From assembly GCA_021820165.1 (NCBI GenBank), contig JAKADW010000046.1:1-10396 (forward strand): a stretch of DNA of 10,396 nt. Reading direction: 5' to 3'. This DNA comes from Bacillota bacterium. GTDB taxonomy: Bacteria > Bacillota_E > Sulfobacillia > Sulfobacillales > Sulfobacillaceae. The notes under the pieces were generated by a model. It saw nothing but the letters and a program-made list of their open reading frames with translations, searched no databases and was not told where the DNA came from. Below are positions 1 to 7,049 of the stretch, piece after piece; position 1 is the first letter of the stretch; each line of letters begins with the position of its first letter. The translations under genes and the position numbers were made by a program.

Positions 1-240
1 TTGTGAAGTCTCTCCAGCGAGCCGATGTAGGTGGAAAATCGGCGGGACAGACCAACGGGAATGGGCCCAGGAGCTGCCAACCGAAATAGTAGTAGGCTTG
101 GCCGGATGCTTCCACCGTTAGCCGGGAAGACAATATCGGATTCGTCCCGTATTGGACAAGAGAGACTCGATAGAGTCTAATCAGGGTGGTACCGCGGAGT
201 AACCTTCGTCCCTAGGTGGGAGGAAGGCATTTTTATTTTT
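1..240 (+). promoter_or_regulatory. T-box leader (tRNA-Trp responsive) of the trp operon, 5' end outside window
   Basis: A T-box riboswitch reads the charging state of a tRNA by pairing a specifier triplet with the anticodon and a UGGN bulge with the free 3' end. Seen here: a distal Stem I helix (21-26 with 38-43) whose loop carries GGTG, a middle Stem I helix (8-15 with 45-52), and the triplet TGG at 62-64 after GGGAA, a tryptophan codon in the expected specifier place. Further on come the conserved CCGTTA (115-120), a hairpin at 131-154, a perfect 6-bp hairpin at 163-178 in the Stem III position, and the T-box core AGGGTGGTACCGCGG at 183-197. AGGG 183-186 can pair with CCCT 210-213 to form the antiterminator. 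The lower 5' strand of Stem I and the promoter lie before base 1. Trp identity fits the trp operon downstream. Confidence 0.95.
203..240 (+). terminator. Intrinsic terminator of the trp T-box
   Basis: CCTTCGTCCC (203-212) pairs with GGGAGGAAGG (218-227) with a single mismatch across a 5-base loop. It is followed by a T-rich run at 230-240 interrupted by one A. The 5' arm contains the CCCT needed for the antiterminator, so the two structures are mutually exclusive, as expected for T-box attenuation. The hairpin ends just before the trpE ribosome binding site (GGAGGG, 243-248), so termination would occur before trpE is transcribed. Confidence 0.93.
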
Positions 241-253
241 GCGGAGGGAAATC

Positions 254-1702
254 ATGGGGTTCTTTGAAGCCAATGGAGATATGGAAGTATGGAATGATGG
301 CAACAGTGCACATGTCGCCGTCGTGCAACGCTATATTGTGGACCAGATTACCCCCATTTCGGGATTCTTGCGACTACGGCCGTTTGGCGCCCACACGTTG
401 TTGGAAAGTGTGGAGGGTGATGAGAAGATTGCCAGGTTTTCCTTTATCGGGATTGGAGAATGGGCCAGACTCCTGGAGGCGGATGGGCAGGCGGTTTTGG
501 TAAGCCCTGACGGAACCCAGGTTGCGGACGATCCCCTGGTGCTATTGCGCCAGCAATCCGAACGACAACGGGTTGCGGTTCCATCCGGCGTGGAATTGCC
601 GTTTTCCGGAGGTGCGGTTGGATATTTCGGGTATGAATGGGTGCGTCGTCTGGAAAAGTTGCCTCGGCGTCATGTCAAGCGCGGGCCGGACTGGGAGTGG
701 GTGTGGCCTAAAGCTATCGTGGCGTTTGACCATGCTCGGCATCAGTTAACCGTGATTGTGGAAACGGACCGGGAGCAAGTTGACCAAGCCAAGACCCGAT
801 TGCAAATGCTAGTGGAGGGTTTGCGGCAACCCCTCATGTTGGCCGAACCTCGGGTACAGCGTGTGGGCCCCGTTCAGTCCAATCTGGATCGCGGGCAATA
901 TGACCAGATGATCGCCCGTGCCAAAGACCACATTGTTGCCGGAGATATTTTTCAGGTGGTTTTGTCTCAAAGCTTGTCCGCCGATATTGTTGGGGATCCC
1001 TTTAACCTTTATCGGAAGCTACGCCATGTTAACCCCTCGCCCTATCTGTTCTACTTTGAAACACCGCGTCGGACCTTGGTGGGTGCCTCACCCGAAGCTT
1101 TGATCCGGGTGACCCAGGGGGTAGTGAGTAACCGACCGATCGCGGGGACTAGACCGCGCGGAAAGTCAGTCCAGGAAGACCAAGCGCTTTGGGAGGAACT
1201 GATTCACGATCCCAAGGAACGTGCCGAACACGTCATGTTAGTGGATCTAGCCCGTAACGATTTAGGTCGCGTCTCCGAGTATGGAAGCGTAGCGGTTACC
1301 GAGTTTATGCAACCTGAGCGCTACTCTCATGTGATGCACATTGTGTCGGAAGTCACAGGTCACTTAACCCCAAAATTTGACGCACTCGATGCCTTGGCGG
1401 CATCGTTTCCCGCTGGCACCTTGACCGGTGCTCCTAAGATCCGGGCGATGGAACTGATTGAAGAATTGGAGCCTAGCGCCCGTGGTACCTACGGAGGAGT
1501 CGTGGGGTATTTTTCCCACCGGGGAGATCTCGACACCTGTATTGCCATTCGCACTCTGGACGTTAAAGACGGGCATGTCACGGTTCAAGCCGGAGGCGGC
1601 ATTGTCGCCGATTCTCTTGTGCAACGGGAATATGAGGAATCTTTGAACAAGGCCAGCGCTGCACTTTCGGTCTTGGAGCCCGGAGAGGAGGAATGGTTAT
1701 GA
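254..1702 (+). CDS. trpE: Anthranilate synthase component I
   Basis: TrpE converts chorismate to anthranilate, using ammonia delivered by TrpG; it is the first committed step to tryptophan in the cytoplasm. The 482-residue product has the usual family length. Chorismate-binding motifs are all visible: GDIFQVVLSQ (230-239), IAGTRPRG (297-304), NDLGRV (335-340), FPAGTLTGAPKIRAMELI (385-402) and GGGIVADS (447-454). LLES at residues 49-52 matches the known tryptophan feedback-binding motif, so allosteric inhibition is likely. The ATG at 254 is chosen because GGAGGG (243-248) sits 5 bases upstream; an in-frame TTG at 239 would lie in the terminator U tract and is rejected. The stop overlaps the trpG start as ATGA, suggesting translational coupling. 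The related aminodeoxychorismate synthase PabB is a less likely alternative given LLES and the operon. Confidence 0.97.
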   Translation: MGFFEANGDMEVWNDGNSAHVAVVQRYIVDQITPISGFLRLRPFGAHTLLESVEGDEKIARFSFIGIGEWARLLEADGQAVLVSPDGTQVADDPLVLLRQQSERQRVAVPSGVELPFSGGAVGYFGYEWVRRLEKLPRRHVKRGPDWEWVWPKAIVAFDHARHQLTVIVETDREQVDQAKTRLQMLVEGLRQPLMLAEPRVQRVGPVQSNLDRGQYDQMIARAKDHIVAGDIFQVVLSQSLSADIVGDPFNLYRKLRHVNPSPYLFYFETPRRTLVGASPEALIRVTQGVVSNRPIAGTRPRGKSVQEDQALWEELIHDPKERAEHVMLVDLARNDLGRVSEYGSVAVTEFMQPERYSHVMHIVSEVTGHLTPKFDALDALAASFPAGTLTGAPKIRAMELIEELEPSARGTYGGVVGYFSHRGDLDTCIAIRTLDVKDGHVTVQAGGGIVADSLVQREYEESLNKASAALSVLEPGEEEWL

Positions 1703-2295
1703 TTTTGGTCATTGACAACTATGACTCGTTTACCTTCAATCTCGTGCAGTATCTTGGGATTTTGGACCAAAACGTCGAAGTGGTTCGGAACGATGAAGTG
1801 ACCGTGGACCAAGTCATGACTCTCGGCCCGCAACAAATTGTCATTTCACCAGGACCCGGCCGACCCGAAGAGGCCGGCATGATTGTGGATCTGGTGCGGC
1901 GTGCCGGGGCCATGATCCCGGTCCTTGGCGTATGCCTGGGTCATCAGGCGATTGGGGTTGCCTACGGTGGGCGGGTGGTTCCCGCGGTGCGCTTGATGCA
2001 TGGCAAGGCGGACCGCGTGCATCACCGGGGCGGCGGGATCTTCCAAGACGTTCCCCAGAACTTCTTGGCTGGTCGGTATCACTCCCTATCGATTGTGGTC
2101 AACGACCCCGGTCCCTTGGAAATCACCGCCAATAGTGAGGATGGGACCATTATGGCGGTGGCGCATCGGGATCATCCGGTTTATGGGATTCAGTTCCATC
2201 CGGAATCGATTTTAACACCGGACGGCATGCAAATCCTTAAAAATTTTGTAGGGCTCCCTAGCCCACAGGTGGTCATGGATCGAAGACTAGGCTGA
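1699..2295 (+). CDS. trpG: Anthranilate synthase component II (glutamine amidotransferase)
   Basis: TrpG hydrolyses glutamine and passes ammonia to TrpE. It is a class I glutamine amidotransferase of 198 residues, the normal length. Visible are the N-terminal MILVIDNYDSFTFN, the oxyanion-loop SPGPGRP (50-56), the nucleophile Cys79 in GVCLGHQAIG, and the catalytic His167 and Glu169 in QFHPES. The ATG at 1699 is preferred over the in-frame ATG at 1693, because GAGGAGG (1685-1691) is 7 bases from 1699 but only 1 base from 1693, and 1699 gives the family N-terminus. It shares ATGA with the trpE stop. In some Firmicutes this subunit also serves folate synthesis. Its place inside the trp operon argues for a Trp role, but dual use cannot be excluded from sequence. 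Confidence 0.96.
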   Translation: MILVIDNYDSFTFNLVQYLGILDQNVEVVRNDEVTVDQVMTLGPQQIVISPGPGRPEEAGMIVDLVRRAGAMIPVLGVCLGHQAIGVAYGGRVVPAVRLMHGKADRVHHRGGGIFQDVPQNFLAGRYHSLSIVVNDPGPLEITANSEDGTIMAVAHRDHPVYGIQFHPESILTPDGMQILKNFVGLPSPQVVMDRRLG

Positions 2296-2318
2296 CAATT
2301 GAGAGAGAGGGGCAACCG

Positions 2319-3350
2319 ATGGTGGATCAAATTGGACTAGATATGGAAAAACTTAGTGAAGGATACCGCTTGGAGGAGCCGGAAGCATACCGCTTAATGG
2401 ACGCCATCATGGGCGGGGCGGTCAGCCCGGTCAAACTGGCTGGGATTCTCATGGCCCTCAGGGTACGCGGCGAAACGATCGATGAATTGACGGGGTTTGC
2501 CAAGGCGATGCGGAGTCATGCGGTCCAGATACCGGTGACTCGACGGCCGGTACTCGATACGTGCGGGACCGGGGGAGATCGATCCTTTTCGTTTAACGTC
2601 TCGACCGTATCCGCGTTGGTCGTGGCGGGTGCCGGGGTTGCGGTAGCCAAGCATGGCAATCGGTCGGCCACCTCTAAAAGTGGCAGCGCAGATCTCTTAG
2701 AAGCGCTCGGCGTCCCGATTACCCAGGATCCGGTGACGGTCGCACACTCCATCGATGAACTGGGTTTTGGATTTTTATTTGCCCAACAGGTGCATACCTC
2801 GATGCGTCACGCCGCCGAGACCAGGCGGGAGCTTGGGGTGCGCACGGTGTTTAACGTCTTGGGGCCCCTTACCAACCCGGTTAATCCCGAACGTCAGCTT
2901 CTGGGGGTATTCAGTCCGCAGTGGGTGCAGCCGATGACGGAAGTATTGGCCCGGCTCGGCACCGACCACGCCCTGGTGGTACATGGCGCCGGCGGGCTCG
3001 ATGAGGTCTCTTTGTCCGGCCCGACGCAGTATGGTGCAGTGGACCGCGGCGTGGTGCGATACGGGGAGATGGTTCCGGAAGACTTAGGGCTCCCTCGCTA
3101 CCCTAAAGAAGCGATGGTTGGTGGCGATCCGTCGGTGAATGCTAAAATTTGTTTAGGGGTCTTAGGTGGGATGTCCAGTCCGTATCTGGATATGGTTTTG
3201 GCCAATGCTGGGGTCGCTTTGTTTGTGGCACGTGCCACCACGAATCTGTCCGACGGGGTGGCCATGGCTCGCGAGGCGATTAAATCAGGGCGCGCTGAGT
3301 CGGTGCTGCGTCGTCTCATTGCCGAACCCGCACGGGTTGAAGAAGCGTAA
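2319..3350 (+). CDS. trpD: Anthranilate phosphoribosyltransferase
   Basis: TrpD transfers the phosphoribosyl group of PRPP to anthranilate. The 343-residue product matches family length. Motifs in order: the PRPP-binding DTCGTGGDRSFSFNVST (residues 80-96), KHGNRSATSKSGSADLLEA (111-129), the anthranilate-side HAAETRRELGVRT (164-176), NVLGPLTNP (179-187), and the metal-binding acidic pair in GLDEVS (D228, E229). The ATG at 2319 has a GAGAGGGG ribosome binding site (2305-2312) 6 bases upstream; an internal ATG at 2343 lacks one. It follows trpG after a 23-base gap and precedes trpC by 24 bases, the only two non-overlapping junctions in the operon. No sign of truncation or fusion with TrpG, which occurs in some other bacteria. 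Confidence 0.97.
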   Translation: MVDQIGLDMEKLSEGYRLEEPEAYRLMDAIMGGAVSPVKLAGILMALRVRGETIDELTGFAKAMRSHAVQIPVTRRPVLDTCGTGGDRSFSFNVSTVSALVVAGAGVAVAKHGNRSATSKSGSADLLEALGVPITQDPVTVAHSIDELGFGFLFAQQVHTSMRHAAETRRELGVRTVFNVLGPLTNPVNPERQLLGVFSPQWVQPMTEVLARLGTDHALVVHGAGGLDEVSLSGPTQYGAVDRGVVRYGEMVPEDLGLPRYPKEAMVGGDPSVNAKICLGVLGGMSSPYLDMVLANAGVALFVARATTNLSDGVAMAREAIKSGRAESVLRRLIAEPARVEEA

Positions 3351-3374
3351 CGCGAGAGGAGGGGCAAGGGAGTC

Positions 3375-4151
3375 ATGTTCTTACAAGACATTGTGAGCAC
3401 AGTGGACCAACGCGTCCAACGGCTTCATGCCGTAAGACCCTATCTAGTGAACCGAGCCCAAAATATGCCTGCCGTGCGGTCATTGGAGTCGGCACTGGCT
3501 CCAACTGGTGCCGGCCTCAGGGTGATTGCCGAGTGCAAGCATCGCTCGCCATCCAAAGGCTGGTTAACCGATGCTTACGACCCGGTACGGCAAGCCTTGT
3601 CGTATGAAGAGGGCGGTGCGGCAGCCATCTCGGTGCTGACCGAACCGCACTTTTTTGCCGGGGATCGGTGGCACCTATTGGCAGTTACGGGGGCGGTGGA
3701 GGTTCCGGTCCTTCGGAAGGACTTCATCCGAGACCCGGTCCAACTGTATGAAAGCCGTGCCCTGGGAGCCGACGCCGTGTTGTTAATTGTGCGGATCATT
3801 GACGATCGGATCAAACTGAAAGACCTCTGGCAGGTCGCGACCGGGATTGGACTCGAGGTGCTGGTAGAGGTCCACGCCCGTGCTGAAGTCGAGGCGGCAT
3901 TAGAGATTGGGGCTCACATCATCGGCGTCAATAACAGGGATTTAGATAGCTTTGAGACCCGTCTTGGGTTATCTCAAGAAGTGGCCGAGATGTTACCAAG
4001 CTCCGTGATCAAGGTGGCGGAAAGTGGGATCCAATCGATGGCGGACGCCATCAACCTGAGAGGCTTCGGCTACGAAGCGCTCTTAATCGGTGAAACCTTA
4101 ATGCGTGGAGGCTTCTCCTTAAAGGAGTTAACCCATGTCCCCCGTGGTTAA
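3375..4151 (+). CDS. trpC: Indole-3-glycerol phosphate synthase
   Basis: TrpC closes the indole ring, turning carboxyphenylamino-deoxyribulose phosphate into indole-3-glycerol phosphate with loss of CO2 and water. The 258-residue TIM barrel is typical for the stand-alone enzyme. By comparison with the known active site, the equivalents are Glu53 and Lys55 in IAECKHRSPSKG, Lys115 in LRKDF, Glu165 in LVEVH, Asn186 in GVNNRDL, and Glu216-Ser217 in VAESGI; all are present. The ATG at 3375 is preceded by a purine-rich stretch (GGAGGGG at 3358-3364, with a second partial match closer in). Its 3' end overlaps trpF by 17 bases. It is not fused to TrpF, unlike the enterobacterial TrpCF. Confidence 0.97.
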   Translation: MFLQDIVSTVDQRVQRLHAVRPYLVNRAQNMPAVRSLESALAPTGAGLRVIAECKHRSPSKGWLTDAYDPVRQALSYEEGGAAAISVLTEPHFFAGDRWHLLAVTGAVEVPVLRKDFIRDPVQLYESRALGADAVLLIVRIIDDRIKLKDLWQVATGIGLEVLVEVHARAEVEAALEIGAHIIGVNNRDLDSFETRLGLSQEVAEMLPSSVIKVAESGIQSMADAINLRGFGYEALLIGETLMRGGFSLKELTHVPRG

Positions 4152-4689
4152 GATTTGTGGAATTCAGGACCCGATCCTGGCGGACTGGAGTTTTTCCCAA
4201 GGCGCCGACTTTGTGGGCCTCGTGTTGGCGCCGAGTCGTCGGCAAGTCTCTCTCGCGCAAGCCACGGCGATGATTAAGGCGGTACCGGGACCCTACGTGG
4301 CCGTGGTATCGAGTGCGGGGCGTGGGGAACTCGAGGCGATTCTGGCCGAACTAGCGGTGATTGCGGTCCAGTATCACGGTTCCAGCCAGTGGGATTGGAT
4401 CGCCGAAGTCCAGGCGAAAGGACGCCTGGCGATTGCCACCGAGCTCGAGCCCCGGGCGGACATCGTGCTGTTAGACGGTGAGGAACCGGGGCGTGGTAAG
4501 GTTCGCGACTGGCAGCGTCCTAAATGGAACCGACCCGTGTGGTTGGCCGGAGGACTTACGCCCCTCAACGTGGGAGCGATGGTACAAGCCCTTCACCCGG
4601 ATGGGGTCGATGTTTCGTCAGGAGTCGAGCGTAACGGCGTTAAGGATCGGCAACTCATCAGCCAGTTTATAAGGGAGGCCAAACAGTGA
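4135..4689 (+). CDS. trpF: Phosphoribosylanthranilate isomerase, short form
   Basis: TrpF carries out the Amadori rearrangement of phosphoribosylanthranilate, the step between TrpD and TrpC. The product is 184 residues, shorter than the roughly 200-210 usual for the family. Key motifs remain: VKICGI with the catalytic Cys8, QYHG (79-82), the general-acid Asp114 in [15 protein letters not shown] (137-146) and [15 protein letters not shown] (157-171). The usual hydrophobic-Phe-Val-Asn segment of the barrel reads VAVVSSAG, and the helix-loop stretches there look trimmed. The ATG at 4135 has AAAGGAG (4121-4127) 7 bases upstream, inside the end of trpC, so it overlaps trpC by 17 bases. The stop overlaps the trpB start codons. 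I consider it functional but compact. Confidence 0.94.
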   Translation: MSPVVKICGIQDPILADWSFSQGADFVGLVLAPSRRQVSLAQATAMIKAVPGPYVAVVSSAGRGELEAILAELAVIAVQYHGSSQWDWIAEVQAKGRLAIATELEPRADIVLLDGEEPGRGKVRDWQRPKWNRPVWLAGGLTPLNVGAMVQALHPDGVDVSSGVERNGVKDRQLISQFIREAKQ

Positions 4690-5897
4690 TGATGATGAAG
4701 GCGGTACCAGATACACACGGCCGATTTGGCCAATTTGGAGGGCAATATGTCCCGGAAACCCTGATGCCGGCACTCCGCGAGCTCGAAAAGGCGTATCGGG
4801 AGGCTAAGACCGACAGGGCATTTCATCAAGAATGGATGGCCTTACTAAAAGATTATGTGGGGCGACCCACCGCGCTACGCCAGGCTTTCCGGATGTCGGA
4901 CCGGCTAGGATTTGCGGTGTATCTGAAGCGAGAAGACCTCAATCACACCGGGGCCCATAAGATCAACAACACCATGGGGCAGGTCCTTTTAGCCAAGCGC
5001 ATGGGAAAACACCGCATTATTGCGGAGACTGGGGCCGGGCAACATGGGGTGGCGACAGCCACTGCTGCCGCCTTGTTTGGTCTTAAAGCCGAGATTTATA
5101 TGGGGGAAGAAGACGTCAAGCGTCAATCCTTAAACGTGTATCGGATGAGATTACTAGGCGCCACAGTGCATTCGGTGGAATCGGGTACGCGGACATTGAA
5201 AGATGCCACCAACGAAGCCATTCGGGATTGGGTCACCAACGTTCGCGACACCTTCTATGTGATTGGATCGGTGGTGGGGCCCCACCCCTATCCCATGATG
5301 GTACGCGACTTTCAGTCCATTATTGGTCGGGAAGCACGTAGACAATTCCACCAATTAACTGGAGGACTGCCCACGCATATCTTAGCGCCAGTAGGTGGAG
5401 GCTCCAACTCGATGGGGATTTTTTACGCGTTTCGCAACGATCCCGTGGCCCTGGTGGGCATTGAGGCAGCTGGAGAAGGAATTCAAACTGGTCGACATGC
5501 GGCCACGATTACGATGGCCGAGCCAGGCATATTACATGGGAGCCTTAGCTATTTATTACAAGATGAAGATGGACAAATTCAACCAGCTCACTCAATATCC
5601 GCCGGTCTAGACTACCCTGGCGTCGGGCCTGAACACGCGTATTTGCACGATGTGGGACGGGCGCGCTATGAATCGATTACCGATCAACAGGCGCTCTCGG
5701 CATTTCATCGGTTAGCCGAATGGGAAGGAATTATCCCGGCGCTAGAAAGTGCCCACGCCGTGGCCTGGGTGATTCAAGAACGAGAGACATTGGCGGCGAC
5801 CCAGGCCAAAGTTTTGATTAATTTGTCGGGGCGAGGCGATAAAGACGTGGATGCGGTCCTATCGTACGAGGAAGGAGATCTGGGCCATGGCGACTAA
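4686..5897 (+). CDS. trpB: Tryptophan synthase beta chain
   Basis: TrpB condenses indole, channelled from TrpA, with serine to give tryptophan, using pyridoxal phosphate. The 403-residue length is typical. Visible: the PLP lysine Lys92 in [10 protein letters not shown], the catalytic Glu114 in [11 protein letters not shown], the phosphate-binding GGGSN (237-241), Asp310 in [11 protein letters not shown], and Ser382 in LSGRGDKD near the PLP ring. It is the TrpB1 type that pairs with TrpA, not the longer TrpB2. The start is a run of four in-frame start codons, GTG-ATG-ATG-ATG at 4686-4697. AGGGAGG (4672-4678) is 7 bases from the GTG and 10 from the first ATG, so 4686 or 4689 are both reasonable. 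The trpF stop TGA (4687-4689) lies inside this run. The 3' end overlaps trpA by 11 bases. Confidence 0.97.
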   Translation: MMMMKAVPDTHGRFGQFGGQYVPETLMPALRELEKAYREAKTDRAFHQEWMALLKDYVGRPTALRQAFRMSDRLGFAVYLKREDLNHTGAHKINNTMGQVLLAKRMGKHRIIAETGAGQHGVATATAAALFGLKAEIYMGEEDVKRQSLNVYRMRLLGATVHSVESGTRTLKDATNEAIRDWVTNVRDTFYVIGSVVGPHPYPMMVRDFQSIIGREARRQFHQLTGGLPTHILAPVGGGSNSMGIFYAFRNDPVALVGIEAAGEGIQTGRHAATITMAEPGILHGSLSYLLQDEDGQIQPAHSISAGLDYPGVGPEHAYLHDVGRARYESITDQQALSAFHRLAEWEGIIPALESAHAVAWVIQERETLAATQAKVLINLSGRGDKDVDAVLSYEEGDLGHGD

Positions 5898-6684
5898 AAT
5901 CACGATAAATGCGGCCTTCGAAGAGGCTCGGCGCCAACACCGGGCCGCCTTGATTCCCTATATTACAGCCGGTTTCCCGAGCCTTGACCACTTGGCACCC
6001 CTGGTCCAGGCGCTGGAGGCGGGGGGCGCCGACCTAATTGAGATCGGGGTGCCATTTTCGGATCCCTTGGCGGATGGGCCCATCTTGCAGCATGCGGCGA
6101 CCGAGGCACTGGCGTCCGGGGTCAAAGTGCAACACATCTTGGACCGGGTGGCTGCCCTCGACGTTGCGGTGCCGTTAGTGTTCTTGACCTATGTTAATCC
6201 CATTTATCGTCGGGGCATCGAACGCTTTATCAGGGACAGCCGAGAGGCCGGGATTCAGGGCTTGATTGTTCCAGACTGGCCCTGGGTCGAAATGCAGGGG
6301 ATGCAAAAAATGGCGCGGCAGCATGAGATGGCGATGATCCCTTTCGTGGCACCTACGTCCACCGATGCCCATCTGGATGCGATCCGAGAGGCCGATGGGT
6401 TCGTCTACACGGTATCGGTAACCGGGGTGACCGGAACGCGAGCCACGCTAGACCAGGGGGTTAGGCCCCTCATTGCTAGAATTCGGGAACACGTTACGCT
6501 TCCAGTTGCCGTAGGCTTCGGTATTTCAACGCCGGACCAAGCCCGGGAAACGGCAAGCACCGCAGACGGCGTGATCGTGGGGAGCGCCCTAGTCAAAATC
6601 ATTGGAGATCACCGAGACAACCCGGTAGGCGCCGCCGAACGCTTTGTGAGCAGCTTGCGGGAGGCGTTAGAAAAAACTAAATAG
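5887..6684 (+). CDS. trpA: Tryptophan synthase alpha chain
   Basis: TrpA cleaves indole-3-glycerol phosphate to indole and glyceraldehyde-3-phosphate and passes indole to TrpB. The 265-residue TIM barrel is normal. [16 protein letters not shown] (50-65) supplies the catalytic Glu52 and Asp63; YITAGFPS (25-32), [12 protein letters not shown] (99-110), [10 protein letters not shown] (176-185) and GFGIS (210-214) are also conserved. The usual PDLPxEE segment reads PDWPWVE (129-135), a modest departure near the subunit interface and active site. The ATG at 5887 is preferred because AAGGAG (5872-5877) lies 9 bases upstream; an in-frame start at 5851 would add 12 atypical residues. It overlaps trpB by 11 bases. 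It ends with TAG at 6682-6684, immediately before the promoter of the next unit, with no hairpin terminator. Confidence 0.96.
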   Translation: MATKITINAAFEEARRQHRAALIPYITAGFPSLDHLAPLVQALEAGGADLIEIGVPFSDPLADGPILQHAATEALASGVKVQHILDRVAALDVAVPLVFLTYVNPIYRRGIERFIRDSREAGIQGLIVPDWPWVEMQGMQKMARQHEMAMIPFVAPTSTDAHLDAIREADGFVYTVSVTGVTGTRATLDQGVRPLIARIREHVTLPVAVGFGISTPDQARETASTADGVIVGSALVKIIGDHRDNPVGAAERFVSSLREALEKTK

Positions 6685-6693
6685 ACGAAGGTC

Positions 6694-6722
6694 TTGACAC
6701 CGTGAGACACGCGCGGTATCAT
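6694..6722 (+). promoter_or_regulatory. Sigma-A type promoter for the aroF-tyrA-aroA unit
   Basis: A consensus -35 box TTGACA (6694-6699) and a -10 box TATCAT (6717-6722, one mismatch to TATAAT) are separated by 17 bases, the ideal spacing. Transcription would start around 6729-6730, just ahead of the second T-box leader. The promoter begins 9 bases after the trpA stop codon. Assigned from sequence alone. Confidence 0.82.
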
Positions 6723-6729
6723 GCGGGAA

Positions 6730-7003
6730 ATATCATCGACCCAAAGTGATGATCGGGAAGAAACCAGAGGACAGGAGTTCTAGAGAGTCGACGCTGGGTG
6801 CAAGTCGATACCCTAATGCTGGAATTATACCCCCGGGAATGTGCATCGAACCCCTATCGCGGGCAGTAGAGAATCCGGATTCCACCCGTTACCATGGAGC
6901 GACGGTGTTAGCCGTCGGCTGAGGGGTCAAGCCATGCTTGACCACTAGGGTGGTACCGCGGAGAGAAGGCCTTCGTCCCTAAGCTTTAGGGATGGAGGCC
7001 TTC
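6730..7003 (+). promoter_or_regulatory. T-box leader (probably tRNA-Tyr responsive) of aroF-tyrA-aroA
   Basis: Complete T-box leader. The distal Stem I helix GTCGAC/GTCGAT (6787-6792 with 6804-6809) encloses a GGTG loop motif and follows the typical AGAGAG. CCAG/CTGG (6764-6767, 6819-6822) and CGGG/CCCG (6754-6757, 6832-6835) can frame a specifier loop containing TAC at 6828-6830. This triplet lies 19 bases after the distal helix, exactly as TGG does in the leader at window start. Tyr also fits the genes controlled. CCGTTA (6886-6891), a hairpin CGACGG/CCGTCG (6900-6917), a Stem III hairpin GGTCAAG/CTTGACC (6925-6943) and the core AGGGTGGTACCGCGG (6947-6961) follow. AGGG 6947-6950 can pair with CCCT 6977-6980 as antiterminator. 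The T-box class is certain; Tyr is likely. A less likely alternative specifier is TGT (Cys) at 6840-6842, which also follows GGGAA. Confidence 0.93.
6965..7003 (+). terminator. Competing hairpin of the aro T-box, lacking a U tract
   Basis: Bases 6965-6982 pair with 6986-7003 along 18 positions (perfect outer 8 bp and inner 7 bp, joined by G-U, C-G and U-G) around a 3-base loop. It overlaps the 3' strand of the antiterminator, so by position it is the T-box terminator. The bases that follow (GTGCATTAGAAC) contain no run of T, unlike the terminator of the trp leader. Intrinsic termination efficiency is therefore uncertain. The hairpin ends about 30 bases before the aroF ribosome binding site and does not mask it. 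Confidence 0.7.
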
Positions 7004-7049
7004 GTGCATTAGAACGAGACATTAAGCACCTAAAAGAGGCGGGATCGTT

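Noticed and set aside
87..96. TAGTAGTAG run in the trp leader, resembling the NAG repeats bound by TRAP
   Set aside because: Only three directly adjacent triplets are present, whereas TRAP sites use about eleven spaced repeats. The run belongs to the AGTAG segment shared with the second T-box leader (near 6865).
216..503. 95-residue plus-strand frame starting in the trp terminator
   Set aside because: It begins inside the terminator hairpin and overlaps trpE in another frame. It is Trp-containing but has no ribosome binding site suited to a leader peptide, and T-box control makes one unnecessary.
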